Source of the DNA: Bacteroidia bacterium
Lineage (GTDB): Bacteria; Bacteroidota; Bacteroidia; Chitinophagales; Chitinophagaceae
Assembly (NCBI GenBank): GCA_030426665.1
Contig: JAUHYD010000003.1
Span: 248,001-312,000, forward strand
DNA: 64,000 bases
Direction of reading: 5' to 3'
Shown here: positions 6,971 to 17,057 of the stretch, piece by piece
Layout of the letters: every line of letters begins with the position of its first letter
Position numbering within the stretch: position 1 is the stretch's first letter
Made by a program: the position numbers and the translations under genes
Notes under the pieces: model-generated
Databases searched by the model: none
What the model was told of the DNA's origin: nothing
Seen by the model: the letters and a program-made list of their open reading frames with translations, nothing else

Positions 6971-9856
6971 TTAGAAATTATGACTCACGCTGAAGCTTAA
7001 TGTCAACCCGGGATTCATACTATCAAAGATTTGCTGCTGTGCGTCGTAGGATTGATAGAACTTCTCCAAACGGTCATTCAAAAGGTTGGCCACTTTAAAC
7101 CCAACCTGAGTTCTGTCCTCTTTTCCAAAAGTCTTATTGAAACTCAAATTCAGACTATGAAACGGTTCGGTATATACATCAGGGTAAAGACCAACCCCAA
7201 CGATGTATAATGTCGGCCCCTTTACGTTATAGAATACGCCACCATTTATACCGGTCTTAGAGCTTGAATAGCTAATCCCCGCGTTGATAACGTAAGGAGA
7301 CTGTCCTGCCATGTCTCTGGTATTTTTAACGGTTTGCCCTACCCGCTCATAAGACTTTCTTGAATTGTACTCAAGATCTGTCATCTGTATTTGTGATTTC
7401 ACGAGCGTAAGATTACCGGAAGCATGAAAATTCGAAAGGAAAGGAGAAATGAAGGTCAATTGCTTTCTAAGTTCTATTTCAGCTCCGAAAACCTTACCAT
7501 TACCTACGTTACGTGCCTGAAACTCTGTGCTTGTTTGTTGCGCAGGTATCCTTACTAATTCAATGGCATTTTCAAATGTCTTATAGAAAGTCGAAACTGA
7601 AATCAGCTCATTGCGTCCTGTAAACATCTCCCAACGAAGGTCAAAATTGTTGACTCTGGTTTCAACCAACCTACCACTCCAATCGGGGTAAGTAAAGAGG
7701 CTACCATTAAATATCCTGTTGGTAATAGGATCAATAATCTGTGCAAAAGAAAGTTCCTTAAACGAAGGCCTGGCAATCGTTCTACCATAAGTAAACCTTA
7801 AGTTCTGACGCTCATCGAGCGCATAAATCAAGTTTGCTGACGGGAAAAAGTCAAGAGCAGATAGCACCTTTTCATTCTTCAGATAAGAACCGTTAACAGT
7901 ATCTCCGCTTGCATACTTTTGGTCTGACCCGGTATATCTCTGTACATAATTCTCCGCTCTTACACCCAATACTGATTTAAGTCCGGGTAGCAGAGACATT
8001 TCGTTAGAAACATAAAAAGCCGTGTTATTGACATTTGAAGTATAAGCATTGGGGTTAAGTGCCAAATTACCGGATTGGTAATAGATACTATTTGGCTTAT
8101 TAGGATAAATGTTCGAAGGATCAAGCACCTGAGAAACATTTGTATTTGACCAGGCTTGCGTACTCAGGAATTGTGCGTCAAAAAACAAAATCTCATAATC
8201 TCTTTTCTTATACAGATGGCTTGCGCCGAACTTCAACTTCGCATCCCTGTCCATTATTTTATAGTTACGAGCTACGTCTATTTTAGCGGTAGCATTCAAC
8301 TCATTAAGGTAACGCCATATTCTGCTGGGATTACCTCCGGCACCCGCCGCAAACGTAGGCTTATCCGGGTTTGTTACTGTAAAAGCTGTTTTACGAATAT
8401 CCGGGTCATCAGACGTAGACCATGTAGGGGATAATTTCCAATTTATGTCCCATTTACCATCATCCAACGAATGGTCACCACTTAATAATAAATTAGACAA
8501 CGAGCGTTGGTTATACACCAGGTTTTCGGAAATTGCCTTATATCCTGACTGCCCTACAGCTTGTCCATCATTATCAATTGAAAACTGACCAGCGCTGCTT
8601 GTGCCACTTTGCAGCCTCAAGCCTGTAAATCTGAATTTTGAGTGCTGTGTTTTGAAGGCTACGCCGCCAAGCCCGCCAAGCAATGCCATTTCCTCAGAAA
8701 ATTTACCTTTCTGAATGGTAGCATAACGTAGTTCATTTTCTGTAGGGTCACTATATCTCTGGTATTCACTATAGGTTACATCATCATAAAGCTTAAACGT
8801 TCTTTGATAGGATAAAGACAAGATATAACCCAACGTATTTTTCTTCTTTCCACCTACTTGATATTGGTTACCGAAGTTCAAACTTGCACTATAATCTAAA
8901 GGACTAACAGCTTTTTGTGTACCCAGTGTCGGGTTGAAACTCCTTACGAAGCTGTTTACTTCACTTGAACTTGCTCCGTTCAGCGGCGTTGGGATATTTA
9001 CAGGATCAGTACCGGCAGGAAGCGCCCTTGTGCCATCATCAAATCCCAAAAAGTCAGTTTTTCCACCTTTGTAGGTTATGTAATTGGAATTCAGATTCAT
9101 TTGTGGGTTATACCCGCCACTTACCGAAGCCTTAAATATTTTCTTTTCCGGGAAAGCTTTTGTTTCAATATTTACCAGACCACCGGTAAAATCAGCTGGT
9201 AATTCTGCCGAAAAGTTTTTCTTTACAATCACGTTATCTATAAGGTCTGTCGGAAAAATGTCCATCTGCAGGCTATTCTTATCAGGGTCAAGACCAGGTA
9301 TCTGGATGCCATTCAATGTGTTTCTGGTGTACCTGTCGCCCAAGCCTCTTACATAAATGTACTTTCCGTCTTCGATGCTCACACCGGTTACCCTTTTGGA
9401 TGCCTCGATAGCCGTACCGTCGCCCACCAATGTCATTTGGGCTGAAGAAATTCCGTCCATAATAGCAGTAGAATTTTTCTTGAGGGCTATCAAAGCCGAC
9501 TCAGAAATCCTTAACGCTTCTGCTTTTATCACCACTTCTTCCATTCCGTTGGCTGCAGATTTAAGCTGGATGTTTTGTAAAAGTTTTATCTCACCTTCTT
9601 TCACGACAACGTCTTTAATAGTTACCGGACTGTGTCCCAGGAAGGTAACTTCGACTGTGTATGTGCCGGGGTCTATCTGTAGACTAAATGCGCCATCGAT
9701 ATCCGTAACAATTCCATAGGCAGTTGCCTGAACTTTGACTACTGCGGAAATAATCGGGTCACCTCCCTCATCGATAACCGTGCCACGAATGGTTCCCTTT
9801 GCAAACGCTGCGAAAGTGAAGAAGCAGCTTAAAACAAAAACTAAAGTATGTTTCAT
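6971..9856 (-). CDS. TonB-dependent receptor with carboxypeptidase-regulatory-like N-terminus
   Basis: This 961-residue outer-membrane receptor has a signal peptide (residues 1-19) and a carboxypeptidase-regulatory-like beta-sandwich at ~21-105 (GTIRGTVIDEGGDPI...DGAFSL). The plug domain at ~125-235 contains YIYVRGLGDRYTRNTLNG and PADFTGGLVNIETK. A large 22-strand-type barrel then ends in the terminal Phe (SFSVSHNF) expected of outer-membrane barrels. Such receptors import substrates using TonB energy. The beta-helix lipoprotein gene just upstream on the same strand is its probable surface partner. This is not a classic SusC/SusD pair: no SusD homologue is present. Nothing in the sequence reveals the substrate. 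Confidence 0.92.
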   Translation of the reverse strand: MKHTLVFVLSCFFTFAAFAKGTIRGTVIDEGGDPIISAVVKVQATAYGIVTDIDGAFSLQIDPGTYTVEVTFLGHSPVTIKDVVVKEGEIKLLQNIQLKSAANGMEEVVIKAEALRISESALIALKKNSTAIMDGISSAQMTLVGDGTAIEASKRVTGVSIEDGKYIYVRGLGDRYTRNTLNGIQIPGLDPDKNSLQMDIFPTDLIDNVIVKKNFSAELPADFTGGLVNIETKAFPEKKIFKASVSGGYNPQMNLNSNYITYKGGKTDFLGFDDGTRALPAGTDPVNIPTPLNGASSSEVNSFVRSFNPTLGTQKAVSPLDYSASLNFGNQYQVGGKKKNTLGYILSLSYQRTFKLYDDVTYSEYQRYSDPTENELRYATIQKGKFSEEMALLGGLGGVAFKTQHSKFRFTGLRLQSGTSSAGQFSIDNDGQAVGQSGYKAISENLVYNQRSLSNLLLSGDHSLDDGKWDINWKLSPTWSTSDDPDIRKTAFTVTNPDKPTFAAGAGGNPSRIWRYLNELNATAKIDVARNYKIMDRDAKLKFGASHLYKKRDYEILFFDAQFLSTQAWSNTNVSQVLDPSNIYPNKPNSIYYQSGNLALNPNAYTSNVNNTAFYVSNEMSLLPGLKSVLGVRAENYVQRYTGSDQKYASGDTVNGSYLKNEKVLSALDFFPSANLIYALDERQNLRFTYGRTIARPSFKELSFAQIIDPITNRIFNGSLFTYPDWSGRLVETRVNNFDLRWEMFTGRNELISVSTFYKTFENAIELVRIPAQQTSTEFQARNVGNGKVFGAEIELRKQLTFISPFLSNFHASGNLTLVKSQIQMTDLEYNSRKSYERVGQTVKNTRDMAGQSPYVINAGISYSSSKTGINGGVFYNVKGPTLYIVGVGLYPDVYTEPFHSLNLSFNKTFGKEDRTQVGFKVANLLNDRLEKFYQSYDAQQQIFDSMNPGLTLSFSVSHNF

Positions 9857-9878
9857 TTAAAAGTTGTTAAAAAGAAAA

Positions 9879-9906
9879 TTTGGGGTGAAGTAAAACTTCC
9901 CCCAAA
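9879..9906 (-). terminator. Intercistronic stem-loop between lipoprotein and receptor
   Basis: A G/C-rich 11-bp stem with one bulge (TTTGGGG/CCCCAAA plus GAAG/CTTC, loop TAAAA) lies between the lipoprotein stop and the receptor start. Read on the minus strand it is followed by a T-rich run. It may be a partial terminator or processing site giving unequal expression of the two genes. Confidence 0.55.
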
Positions 9907-9953
9907 CTCCCTATTATTGTCTTTTTTGTTTGATAGATATAATATTTCTGATA

Positions 9954-11159
9954 TTAAAGACCGCTAAGCGCGCCAGCTTTTGAAGCCCATGTCCATCCGA
10001 ACCCGCTTGCGTCAGCTTTACCTGTTGAAGAGCTACCCAAAGTTACGCCCGATGGAGCAGGACCATCCTTGATATAATCATCAGCAGAACCAGTTCCGTT
10101 AATCACGATGTTTGTATAAACAGTATGTGGATTATCTACCGTCCTGTTAATCTTCTGATCAGTAACAGTGTTTGTGAAAAATATGTTTTCAAGATTAACC
10201 CAAGTGTTCTTATCTGTGTTTATCAAATCGCCACCAGTAGTTCTTCCCCCATAATCGTTAACTACTGTAACGTTTTTGATAGTAAAAGCTCTTTCCATTG
10301 TACCTTCTGCGCCATCCAACTCGAAGCAATGGTCTGCCGGTGTTATTACAATCGCGTTGTCGATAGTACCACCATATGACTGGTCTACATCAAGACCATC
10401 ATCACCTACATTCCATGATACAACGTTTTTAACGTTTACCGCACCACCAAAGAACTCAATTGCATCGTCCTGGTTAGCTACTATTTCAATGTTTTCGATA
10501 GTAGTTCCTGAACCTACAGCTGCCAGAGAAAGACCGTTAATTTCGTTACCTGCACCGATGTTGGTACCGCCGTGGCGTATAGATACATACTTCATTACAC
10601 CAGAGTTATCAGCATCGTCGCTACCACCGTACAGACCATTTTGGTCAGAAGTCGGGATACCTTCTATCTGTACTTCATCAGCAGAAGCAGAGATTTTAGC
10701 CTTACCGCATATCAATACACCACCCCAAAAACCGCTTTGATCCGGATCTAAGTTAGGGCTGGCAAAATTACCTGCTGCCACGTCTTCTTTTGTAATTTCA
10801 TCTGCTACTGAAGTGAAAATGATCGGCTTTGTGGCAGTACCTTCAGCCATGATTTTTGCGCCTCTTGCTATCAGCAGAGCAGTAGCATTGGCACCTGTAC
10901 CTGCCTTACCCTTAATAACTGTTCCCGGCTCAATTGTCAATGTTGCACCTTCCAACACAGCAATTCTTCCAGCAAGGATGTATGTTTTGTCGGCAGTCCA
11001 GGTAGTGTCAGAAGAGATGTTCTGTGAAACTGTGATTGTGTTCACCGGAGTAGGAGTTACCGTAGTACCACCACCATTGTTGTTGTTGTCTTCTTTTTTG
11101 CAAGAGAACAAACAGATTGATGCAACTAGCACCAAAGTTGATTTCATAACGTAGTTCAT
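9954..11159 (-). CDS. Beta-helix-type surface lipoprotein, TonB-receptor partner
   Basis: The start at 11159 gives a lipoprotein signal peptide, MNYVMKSTLVLVASICLFSC, with the lipidated Cys at residue 20 followed by KKED and a low-complexity Asn/Gly/Thr linker. The acidic/Lys residues right after the Cys resemble the Bacteroidota surface-export signal. The mature ~370 residues contain repeating short strands (GRIAVLEGATLTIEPGTVIKG, then several 'ENIEIVANQDDAIEFFGG' and 'DDGLDVDQ' turns) typical of right-handed parallel beta-helix folds. No pectinolytic catalytic residues were recognised, so a binding role is more likely than hydrolysis. It is the first gene of a two-gene unit with the TonB-dependent receptor. 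The in-frame Met at 11186 would add nine residues and is less likely. Confidence 0.8.
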   Translation of the reverse strand: MNYVMKSTLVLVASICLFSCKKEDNNNNGGGTTVTPTPVNTITVSQNISSDTTWTADKTYILAGRIAVLEGATLTIEPGTVIKGKAGTGANATALLIARGAKIMAEGTATKPIIFTSVADEITKEDVAAGNFASPNLDPDQSGFWGGVLICGKAKISASADEVQIEGIPTSDQNGLYGGSDDADNSGVMKYVSIRHGGTNIGAGNEINGLSLAAVGSGTTIENIEIVANQDDAIEFFGGAVNVKNVVSWNVGDDGLDVDQSYGGTIDNAIVITPADHCFELDGAEGTMERAFTIKNVTVVNDYGGRTTGGDLINTDKNTWVNLENIFFTNTVTDQKINRTVDNPHTVYTNIVINGTGSADDYIKDGPAPSGVTLGSSSTGKADASGFGWTWASKAGALSGL

Positions 11160-11388
11160 TGTTTTCTTTGTTTTATTTAAATGCAAAGTAAGAGCCTGTA
11201 TGTTATGCGAATATTACGGCGTGGTTAACTTAGAATGATTTGTACCGAAGTGCTCCAAGGACATTAATATAATATTATTTCATATGCATTTTGCTCTTGA
11301 TTACCGATTTCATATCGTTGCAGGCTGCATCGCCCGCTTCAATAGCCGTTGTAACCATAGGGATGGCGATAGAATTGAGTAAATAAAA

Positions 11389-11976
11389 TCACTTAACATT
11401 TCGGCAAATGCCAAAAGTCAATCTGTGATGAGGAGAAACGCCATATTTCTGTATGGCATCCCGATGAGCGGCAGTGCCGTAACCCATATTCTTATTCCAC
11501 CCAAACTGTGGATGATCATGATGAATTTTGTGCATATACGCGTCTCTATGGGTCTTTGCGAGGATGCTGGCTGCTGCAATGGATGTATATTTTGCATCCC
11601 CTTTTACTATACAATGGTGCGAAATTCCGAAATACGGGGGGAATATGTGCCCATCTATTAGCAATAGTTCCGGTCTTGTTTTCAGCCCATCAATCGCTAA
11701 ATGCATTGCTTTAAACGATGCCTTCAATATATTTATCTTATCGATTTCATCCTGTAATATATGCGCAACCGACCAGGAAAGCGCACTTTCTTCAATAATA
11801 GGCCTAAGCGTTTCCCGATCTCTTTCGCTTACTTGCTTACTATCGTTCAGAAGTGGATGATAAAAAGCATCGGGCAATACCACCGCAGCCGCAAAAACAG
11901 GACCAGCGAGGCAACCCCGTCCGGCCTCGTCGCAACCTGCCTCAATAATTCCATTAGAATAACTGCTTTTCAACAT
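11389..11976 (-). CDS. rnhB: Ribonuclease HII
   Basis: This 195-residue enzyme hydrolyses RNA in RNA/DNA hybrids and removes single ribonucleotides misincorporated in DNA. The opening motif [15 protein letters not shown] carries Asp16 and Glu17. LLIDGH supplies Asp108, and [21 protein letters not shown] contains the last acidic ligand, so the DEDD metal site is complete. The length is normal for bacterial RNase HII. It stands between the giant surface protein and the lipoprotein gene, on the same strand, but is separated from both by 200 bases or more and is probably its own unit. Confidence 0.96.
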   Translation of the reverse strand: MLKSSYSNGIIEAGCDEAGRGCLAGPVFAAAVVLPDAFYHPLLNDSKQVSERDRETLRPIIEESALSWSVAHILQDEIDKINILKASFKAMHLAIDGLKTRPELLLIDGHIFPPYFGISHHCIVKGDAKYTSIAAASILAKTHRDAYMHKIHHDHPQFGWNKNMGYGTAAHRDAIQKYGVSPHHRLTFGICRNVK

Positions 11977-12175
11977 ACTCTGATTGGTATATCTTTTACT
12001 CTTGTCCGCAAATTATGTAATCCTATCGGAATAGTAAAAGCGGTCACGAACAACGCAGACTTCTGTATATACACGACCAATATTGGTTGAATACCTTCCA
12101 TTCGTTAGGAACGATAAATTCAAGTTTAAGTAATTGCAAATGAGTATTGGATAACCAATTTCATGAGATTGTACG

Positions 12176-12221
12176 AATAAGAAGAGGGTGTCTCAATTTA
12201 GCGAGACACCCTCTTCTTATT
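12176..12221 (-). terminator. Stem-loop after giant surface protein 1
   Basis: A perfect 19-bp inverted repeat (arms 12176-12194 and 12203-12221, core GAGGGTGTCTC) with an 8-base loop lies 18 bases past the stop of the 1277-residue protein. Its length and A/T-rich outer flanks on both sides suggest an intrinsic terminator that could act in both directions. Confidence 0.8.
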
Positions 12222-12238
12222 TTTCACTTAAACAGAAT

Positions 12239-15200
12239 CTATCTAATAAGTGTTATATCACCTTTCGCTTCGAGCGTTTTTCCTCCACAGTCATACTTAA
12301 TGTAGTAGAAGTAAGTACCCATATCCTGAGGAATGCCATTGTAAGTACCATCCCACCTTGGGTTGCTGTTAGCACTTTCAAAGACTGTTTGTCCCCAACG
12401 GTTGCTAACGCGGAAAATATGGAACCTATGATAACCCGCAAACACAGGACGGAAGAAGTCATTCAAATCGTCACCATTAGGGCTAAACGCATTCGGGAAC
12501 TGAACGGTACAACACTGGTCAGGGTTAATCTGCCTAACATATGATGATTGACATCCAAACGGATCAGTAACAGTCAATCGAACCATGCTGCTTGACAATT
12601 CTACACGTCCACTTATTTTAGGTTTGTTCTGATTTACAAAGAAGTGCTCAGGCTCCCACTTGTAATTGTTTGCATAGTCTTGAGTTCTGGCTATGAACAG
12701 AACACTATCTTCTATACACAACCTCTTAGAGTCAGTAACAAAGTCGAACCTCGCATCCGGCAATTCGTGTACCAGAACAGTATCGGCAGTAATCAAAGAT
12801 TTACAACCTTCTACAGTAAACCCTTGAATATTTATGATATGCAATCCTTTCTTAGGGAAGCTTACCACGTATGGTCCGCCACTATTAGAGTTATAAGACA
12901 CAATATCAATGTCCTTAGATGCTGATAAAGGTATACCATTTACATTCCAAACAAATTTGTAAGAATTGTCTGATCTGCTCGAAATTGCCATGTTGATCGT
13001 ATCTCCAAGGCATACGTCAGGCATCACATATGCGTGTGCATCCGGTGCCGGAACAACCTTAATGTCAACTTCCGCATCAGCCGAGCAACGTCCTTTATAG
13101 TTGGTTGCTGTTAACCTTACAGTATGTTTACCCAAAGCCTTGTCAAACTTGACAAACACCCTTTCGTCACTCATAGTTGTACCGTCAACGAAGTATGCCC
13201 CTTCCGGTAGTTCCCAATGATAGGCGGGATCTACAAGCGTCGCTCCATCAAACTCCAACCCAATTGAGTCAAACTGGCAAAGCCAAGGTCTATCAGGTGT
13301 GATTTTGAAGTCAGGCAATACAAGCACCGTTACGTTAAGTTCTGCCTTCGGACTTTCACACTGATCAACAGTCTGCGTCACATAATAGCCTGTAATACCC
13401 GGATTATCGGTATTCGGCTTCGGTGCCGTTGAAGAACCCGGTGTACTTGTAGGTGTTGTGTACCACAACAAGTTAGAACCAACTGCGGTCAGTCTCGGTG
13501 CATCAAAGTTCTGACAGTACACTGTATCAACAACCATTGGTGGTGTGGGCTCAGGTACTATCCTGACAGGATATACCGCACTATCACTGATACAGCCGAA
13601 TGCAGATGTCTGCGTAACATAGTAGTTATATATACCCGGCACAGTATCTGTGTTAGGAACCGGGGCAAGTGGTGTACCTGCAGTAACTCCTAAACCATAC
13701 CAGGTAAGGTTGGTACCTGTGGCCGAAGCTGTTGTCGGAATAGTAAATTGACATTCACGATGTGGCAATACCACCGGAGGTGCAGGCTTAGGATGTACCG
13801 TTACCACTGTAGTTCTTCTACACGTTGTCGGCAATGTGTATGATATCAACACAGTACCTGCATTTAGACCGGAAACAACGGCTGTAGATGCATCTACTGT
13901 AGCGATAGCAGGGTTGCTGGAAGACCATACACCGCCCGGTGTAGGACTAGACAAAGTTGTTGTAAAGTATTGACAGAGTCCCATTGGGCCTACAATTGCC
14001 GCAGGCTTAGGATTAACCAACACTACCACAGAGTCTCTCGGACCTTCGCAACTTCCTATTATCTGACTGAAGTAATATGTGTTCACACCCGGTACCGCAG
14101 TATTGACTGTTGGCGTTGTAGTAACACCTACTCCACCTGTGTAAGAAGGATACCAAAGTGCACTACCACCCGGAACGATTCCGGAAATAGTAAATGGAAT
14201 AAATGTATCGTCCTGACAATAAGGGGATGCGGCGACCACCGTTGGAGGATCTGGTACCGGAGCCAATACCACATGGGTCTGGTCGGTATCGCTACACCCG
14301 AACACAGATGTCACAACTACCTGATACATACCTGTGTCAGACTCAGTAAACCCAACAATTGACGGATTGGCTAATGTAGATGTAAATGGTGGCGGATTAG
14401 CCGTCCAGCTATATGTTACCCCCGGCGAGTCACAGACCGAAGTAAGTAGCAATGTATTGGCCGCACCGATACAGAGCGGCGAATTGCTAGATGCCCAGAC
14501 TGTCGGTTTATGGTGTACAATTGCCGGTGTATATGCTGTATCAGACCCTGATGGTGTGGTTTTAATAACCATATACATTCCGTTATCGGCATCAGTTGCC
14601 GGATACTTAAACGCTTTTTGTGTTGTCGCAAATACCGACGTAGAAGGAGCCGGTCCTATCCATTGATAAGTTGCAGCAGTAGAGTCCCCTGGTGCATTAA
14701 ACCACAGAGTATCTCCGGCACAAGGACTATTTGCCTCTGCCCCATTACATGTAAGTATGGTGAGATAAAAAGTTTTTGAGAGACAAGACCCTAATCCGGC
14801 CGAGGTATCAACACCGGTAATTGTATAAGTTATAGACGGAGGCAATACTGTTGTACTGATATTTACGTGCAAACCTGTAGTTGCAGACAATCCTGTACTA
14901 GGCGCCCAAGTCCACTTACTATAAGTCCATGAAGTCGAACCGCCATGCAGAATGTCCACTGGAAGGGAAATCATACCGGGATTGGCACAGACATCAAATG
15001 TATCAAAATTGGGAGCCGGTGGCGCAAGAGAAACACGAGGCACACCATTAAGAACCAACTGTGGATTTGGCAATGCACTATCCAAGCCATAATTACCGTT
15101 ATAGATATATGCATATGACACAACTGCACTATCGCCGGGTGCGATAGTACCTATATTAAATACTATGAAAATACCTCTGTCTCTGAGCGATGTGGTTCCC

Positions 15201-16072
15201 AAAACAGACAATGTTACCGGTGCGGTCGGCCCTGCAGGCCCTGCTCCGTTCCATAATGCCTGTGGATTTGAGCCTGATGGTGACAGGCCGGAAATTTCAC
15301 CAACTCTTGCCCTACAGTCTCTGGCAGCATATCCAAGATAACTATTAATAGAATCATATGCAGGAGTACTACCTGAAGCGGGTCTGTCACCATAAGCACT
15401 TACCTGTACCAAGTGCCTGGCGTCTTCATTTTGGTGAACAATTACCTGCCTTGTAGTAGAACCACCACTCCAATAGGAAACATTATCAGGGTCGCAGGTA
15501 CGCTCATAAAACACATTTGTCATTGGCGCAGCAGTCGTGTTGTAAAGACGAGTAGTAATAACCGCCCACGAAGAATATGTGTCAACTACTGTTTCCTGAA
15601 TTATATTCATCCCGGCAACACCTCCTGACCAGGTACCGGTTGCCCTACCGCCGACGTTAGTGTATCCAGTGATACTTCCGGCAATAGCTGTAGCACCCGT
15701 GCACAGGCCGCCCCAAGCACCATTTCTGTACTCGGTAGCACCAATCTGGACGCTCCAACCTTCCTGAGGAAACCCTGGTTGCGTGTAGTTTCCCATCAAC
15801 TGAGGCATACCAGCAGACCATCCGTCATGCCCCCAGTCATAAGCCGCATCCAGCGCACCACCGGGCGTAAAAGCAGTACCCGTACCACAACATAGGTGAG
15901 GGTGATAGGTTGCAGGTGACGAACAAGTTCCAAAACCTCCCATTCGGTTTATACCAACTTCCAGCCATTGGCCTTGCAAAAAGCAATCAGTACCCACAAT
16001 CTGGGCAGAAACCTGCACATTTGGGAGTAAAGAGAGGGACAGTAATAATAAAAAAAAGTAATTTTTCTTCAT
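12239..16072 (-). CDS. Giant Ig-repeat surface protein with gliding-type C-terminal domain (paralogue 1)
   Basis: This ~1277-residue secreted protein has a signal peptide (MKKNYFFLLLLSLSLLPNVQVSAQ). The N-terminal ~430-residue region (FLQGQWLEVGI...YDWGHDGWSAG) is shared with the paralogue at 18645-22433. It is followed by a string of Ig/PKD-like modules, including three of a recurring type (xCQ...LxWY...PxPNTxxxG...YYVxQT) and one BIG2-like module (SSSNPAIATVDASTAVVSG). The last ~85 residues, from FPNAFSPNGDDLNDFF through NRWGQTVFES to RWDGTYNG, are the gliding-motility-associated C-terminal domain, a T9SS type B sorting signal. The product should therefore reach the cell surface or medium through T9SS. 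A promoter match lies at 16148-16176 and a terminator at 12176-12221. An adhesin-like role is inferred, not shown. Confidence 0.92.
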   Translation of the reverse strand: MKKNYFFLLLLSLSLLPNVQVSAQIVGTDCFLQGQWLEVGINRMGGFGTCSSPATYHPHLCCGTGTAFTPGGALDAAYDWGHDGWSAGMPQLMGNYTQPGFPQEGWSVQIGATEYRNGAWGGLCTGATAIAGSITGYTNVGGRATGTWSGGVAGMNIIQETVVDTYSSWAVITTRLYNTTAAPMTNVFYERTCDPDNVSYWSGGSTTRQVIVHQNEDARHLVQVSAYGDRPASGSTPAYDSINSYLGYAARDCRARVGEISGLSPSGSNPQALWNGAGPAGPTAPVTLSVLGTTSLRDRGIFIVFNIGTIAPGDSAVVSYAYIYNGNYGLDSALPNPQLVLNGVPRVSLAPPAPNFDTFDVCANPGMISLPVDILHGGSTSWTYSKWTWAPSTGLSATTGLHVNISTTVLPPSITYTITGVDTSAGLGSCLSKTFYLTILTCNGAEANSPCAGDTLWFNAPGDSTAATYQWIGPAPSTSVFATTQKAFKYPATDADNGMYMVIKTTPSGSDTAYTPAIVHHKPTVWASSNSPLCIGAANTLLLTSVCDSPGVTYSWTANPPPFTSTLANPSIVGFTESDTGMYQVVVTSVFGCSDTDQTHVVLAPVPDPPTVVAASPYCQDDTFIPFTISGIVPGGSALWYPSYTGGVGVTTTPTVNTAVPGVNTYYFSQIIGSCEGPRDSVVVLVNPKPAAIVGPMGLCQYFTTTLSSPTPGGVWSSSNPAIATVDASTAVVSGLNAGTVLISYTLPTTCRRTTVVTVHPKPAPPVVLPHRECQFTIPTTASATGTNLTWYGLGVTAGTPLAPVPNTDTVPGIYNYYVTQTSAFGCISDSAVYPVRIVPEPTPPMVVDTVYCQNFDAPRLTAVGSNLLWYTTPTSTPGSSTAPKPNTDNPGITGYYVTQTVDQCESPKAELNVTVLVLPDFKITPDRPWLCQFDSIGLEFDGATLVDPAYHWELPEGAYFVDGTTMSDERVFVKFDKALGKHTVRLTATNYKGRCSADAEVDIKVVPAPDAHAYVMPDVCLGDTINMAISSRSDNSYKFVWNVNGIPLSASKDIDIVSYNSNSGGPYVVSFPKKGLHIINIQGFTVEGCKSLITADTVLVHELPDARFDFVTDSKRLCIEDSVLFIARTQDYANNYKWEPEHFFVNQNKPKISGRVELSSSMVRLTVTDPFGCQSSYVRQINPDQCCTVQFPNAFSPNGDDLNDFFRPVFAGYHRFHIFRVSNRWGQTVFESANSNPRWDGTYNGIPQDMGTYFYYIKYDCGGKTLEAKGDITLIR

Positions 16073-16078
16073 AACCAA

Positions 16079-16442
16079 CCTTTTATTATTCGTTTCTTGA
16101 AAATATTATTTGAAAAAGCATGATTATCAGAGATAACCATTCTCCTACAAATAAACTAAATTATTTGCAAAGTCAATAAAAAAAATATGTTTTCTTTATT
16201 TGACCTTTCACTTGTAAGACAGCCGAAATATTACATCTGGTTGGGTGTCATTTTATTTTCAAGCATATATTTTTTTGTTAAATCTATTATATGCCAGTAA
16301 ACGCTGTATGAAGCAACCTTCCAAACGCTACATTCCCTGTCGAAAAAATATTAAGTCGAAAGATATGAAATTTATTGCACTTTTTCTTATGCCTGACATA
16401 ATTGTAATAAGATGATTATTTTTTAGCGAGAAAAATTCAATA
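16079..16442. other. AT-rich intergenic region with one promoter match
   Basis: This 364-base stretch lies between giant protein 1 and the small exported protein at 16443. It holds the promoter match described separately (16148-16176). The rest (16177-16442) is A/T-rich, with no credible reading frame, RNA gene or long repeat that I can see. Confidence 0.5.
16148..16176 (-). promoter_or_regulatory. Bacteroidota-type promoter for giant protein 1
   Basis: Read on the minus strand, TTG (16174-16176), an 18-base spacer and TTTATTTG (16148-16155) match the Bacteroidota consensus TTG-N17-23-TAnnTTTG at all but one position. The predicted 5' untranslated region is about 70 bases. Confidence 0.55.
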
Positions 16443-16919
16443 CTATCTCATATTCAGACAGTTAGCTATTCTGCGATATAGGTCCTCATCGCTTGATAAG
16501 TTCTCAGAATCCTCTAAATAGCGCCTGAGCAACGCTTTGTCGTCAGCCAGATTTTCATAGTATGAAAGCAAGCGCGGGGCATTGTTTTGCACACAAAATC
16601 TCAAATAACGTATTTCTATATCGCTGTCTCTTAGCCGAATAGCATTTTCAAGCTTGTTTGTCCCACTTCTGAAGTATTTCAATTTTGTATAGGGGTTCCA
16701 TAGATACCTGCACATCATTATCTCAGCAACTGCCCGGTAGGCAAACGCCTTCGGGTTTTCTACAGTTGCATGAGAAGTTACCCGGTAAAATTCTTCTGCT
16801 GCAGATTTGCTTTCATACGCAGCATAGTACAATTCCCGCCATTCCCTTTTAAATGAACACTTCGCGGTCGAAAACCCGAACAAGAAAACAAACAAAACCA
16901 ACAATCGCTTTCCTGTCAT
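16443..16919 (-). CDS. Small exported protein of unknown function
   Basis: This 158-residue protein has a clear N-terminal signal peptide (MTGKRLLVLFVFLFGFSTAKC). It has a largely helical body rich in Arg, Glu and Tyr (WRELYYAAYESKSAAEEFYR, then RAVAEIMMCRYLWNPYTKLKYF). The cysteine at residue 21 could in principle be lipidated (STAKC), but the box is not ideal. I do not recognise the family. It has its own intergenic spaces on both sides and is divergent from the GyrI-like gene. Confidence 0.7.
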   Translation of the reverse strand: MTGKRLLVLFVFLFGFSTAKCSFKREWRELYYAAYESKSAAEEFYRVTSHATVENPKAFAYRAVAEIMMCRYLWNPYTKLKYFRSGTNKLENAIRLRDSDIEIRYLRFCVQNNAPRLLSYYENLADDKALLRRYLEDSENLSSDEDLYRRIANCLNMR

Positions 16920-17057
16920 ACCATTTAATACTAAAACAAATCCGGAATCTTGCTAAATTAAATATAAGGTCCGTTTCGAATGGCAAAGTTTAGTTAAAAA
17001 TTTCAATTAAACATATGAAAGAATTATTTTGCAAAAAGCAGCATAATCAAATTAAAC

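Noticed and set aside
11283-11363. About 27-codon minus-strand frame just after rnhB (MVTTAIEAGDAACNDMK...)
   Set aside because: Too short, with no promoter and no recognisable family; treated as non-coding.
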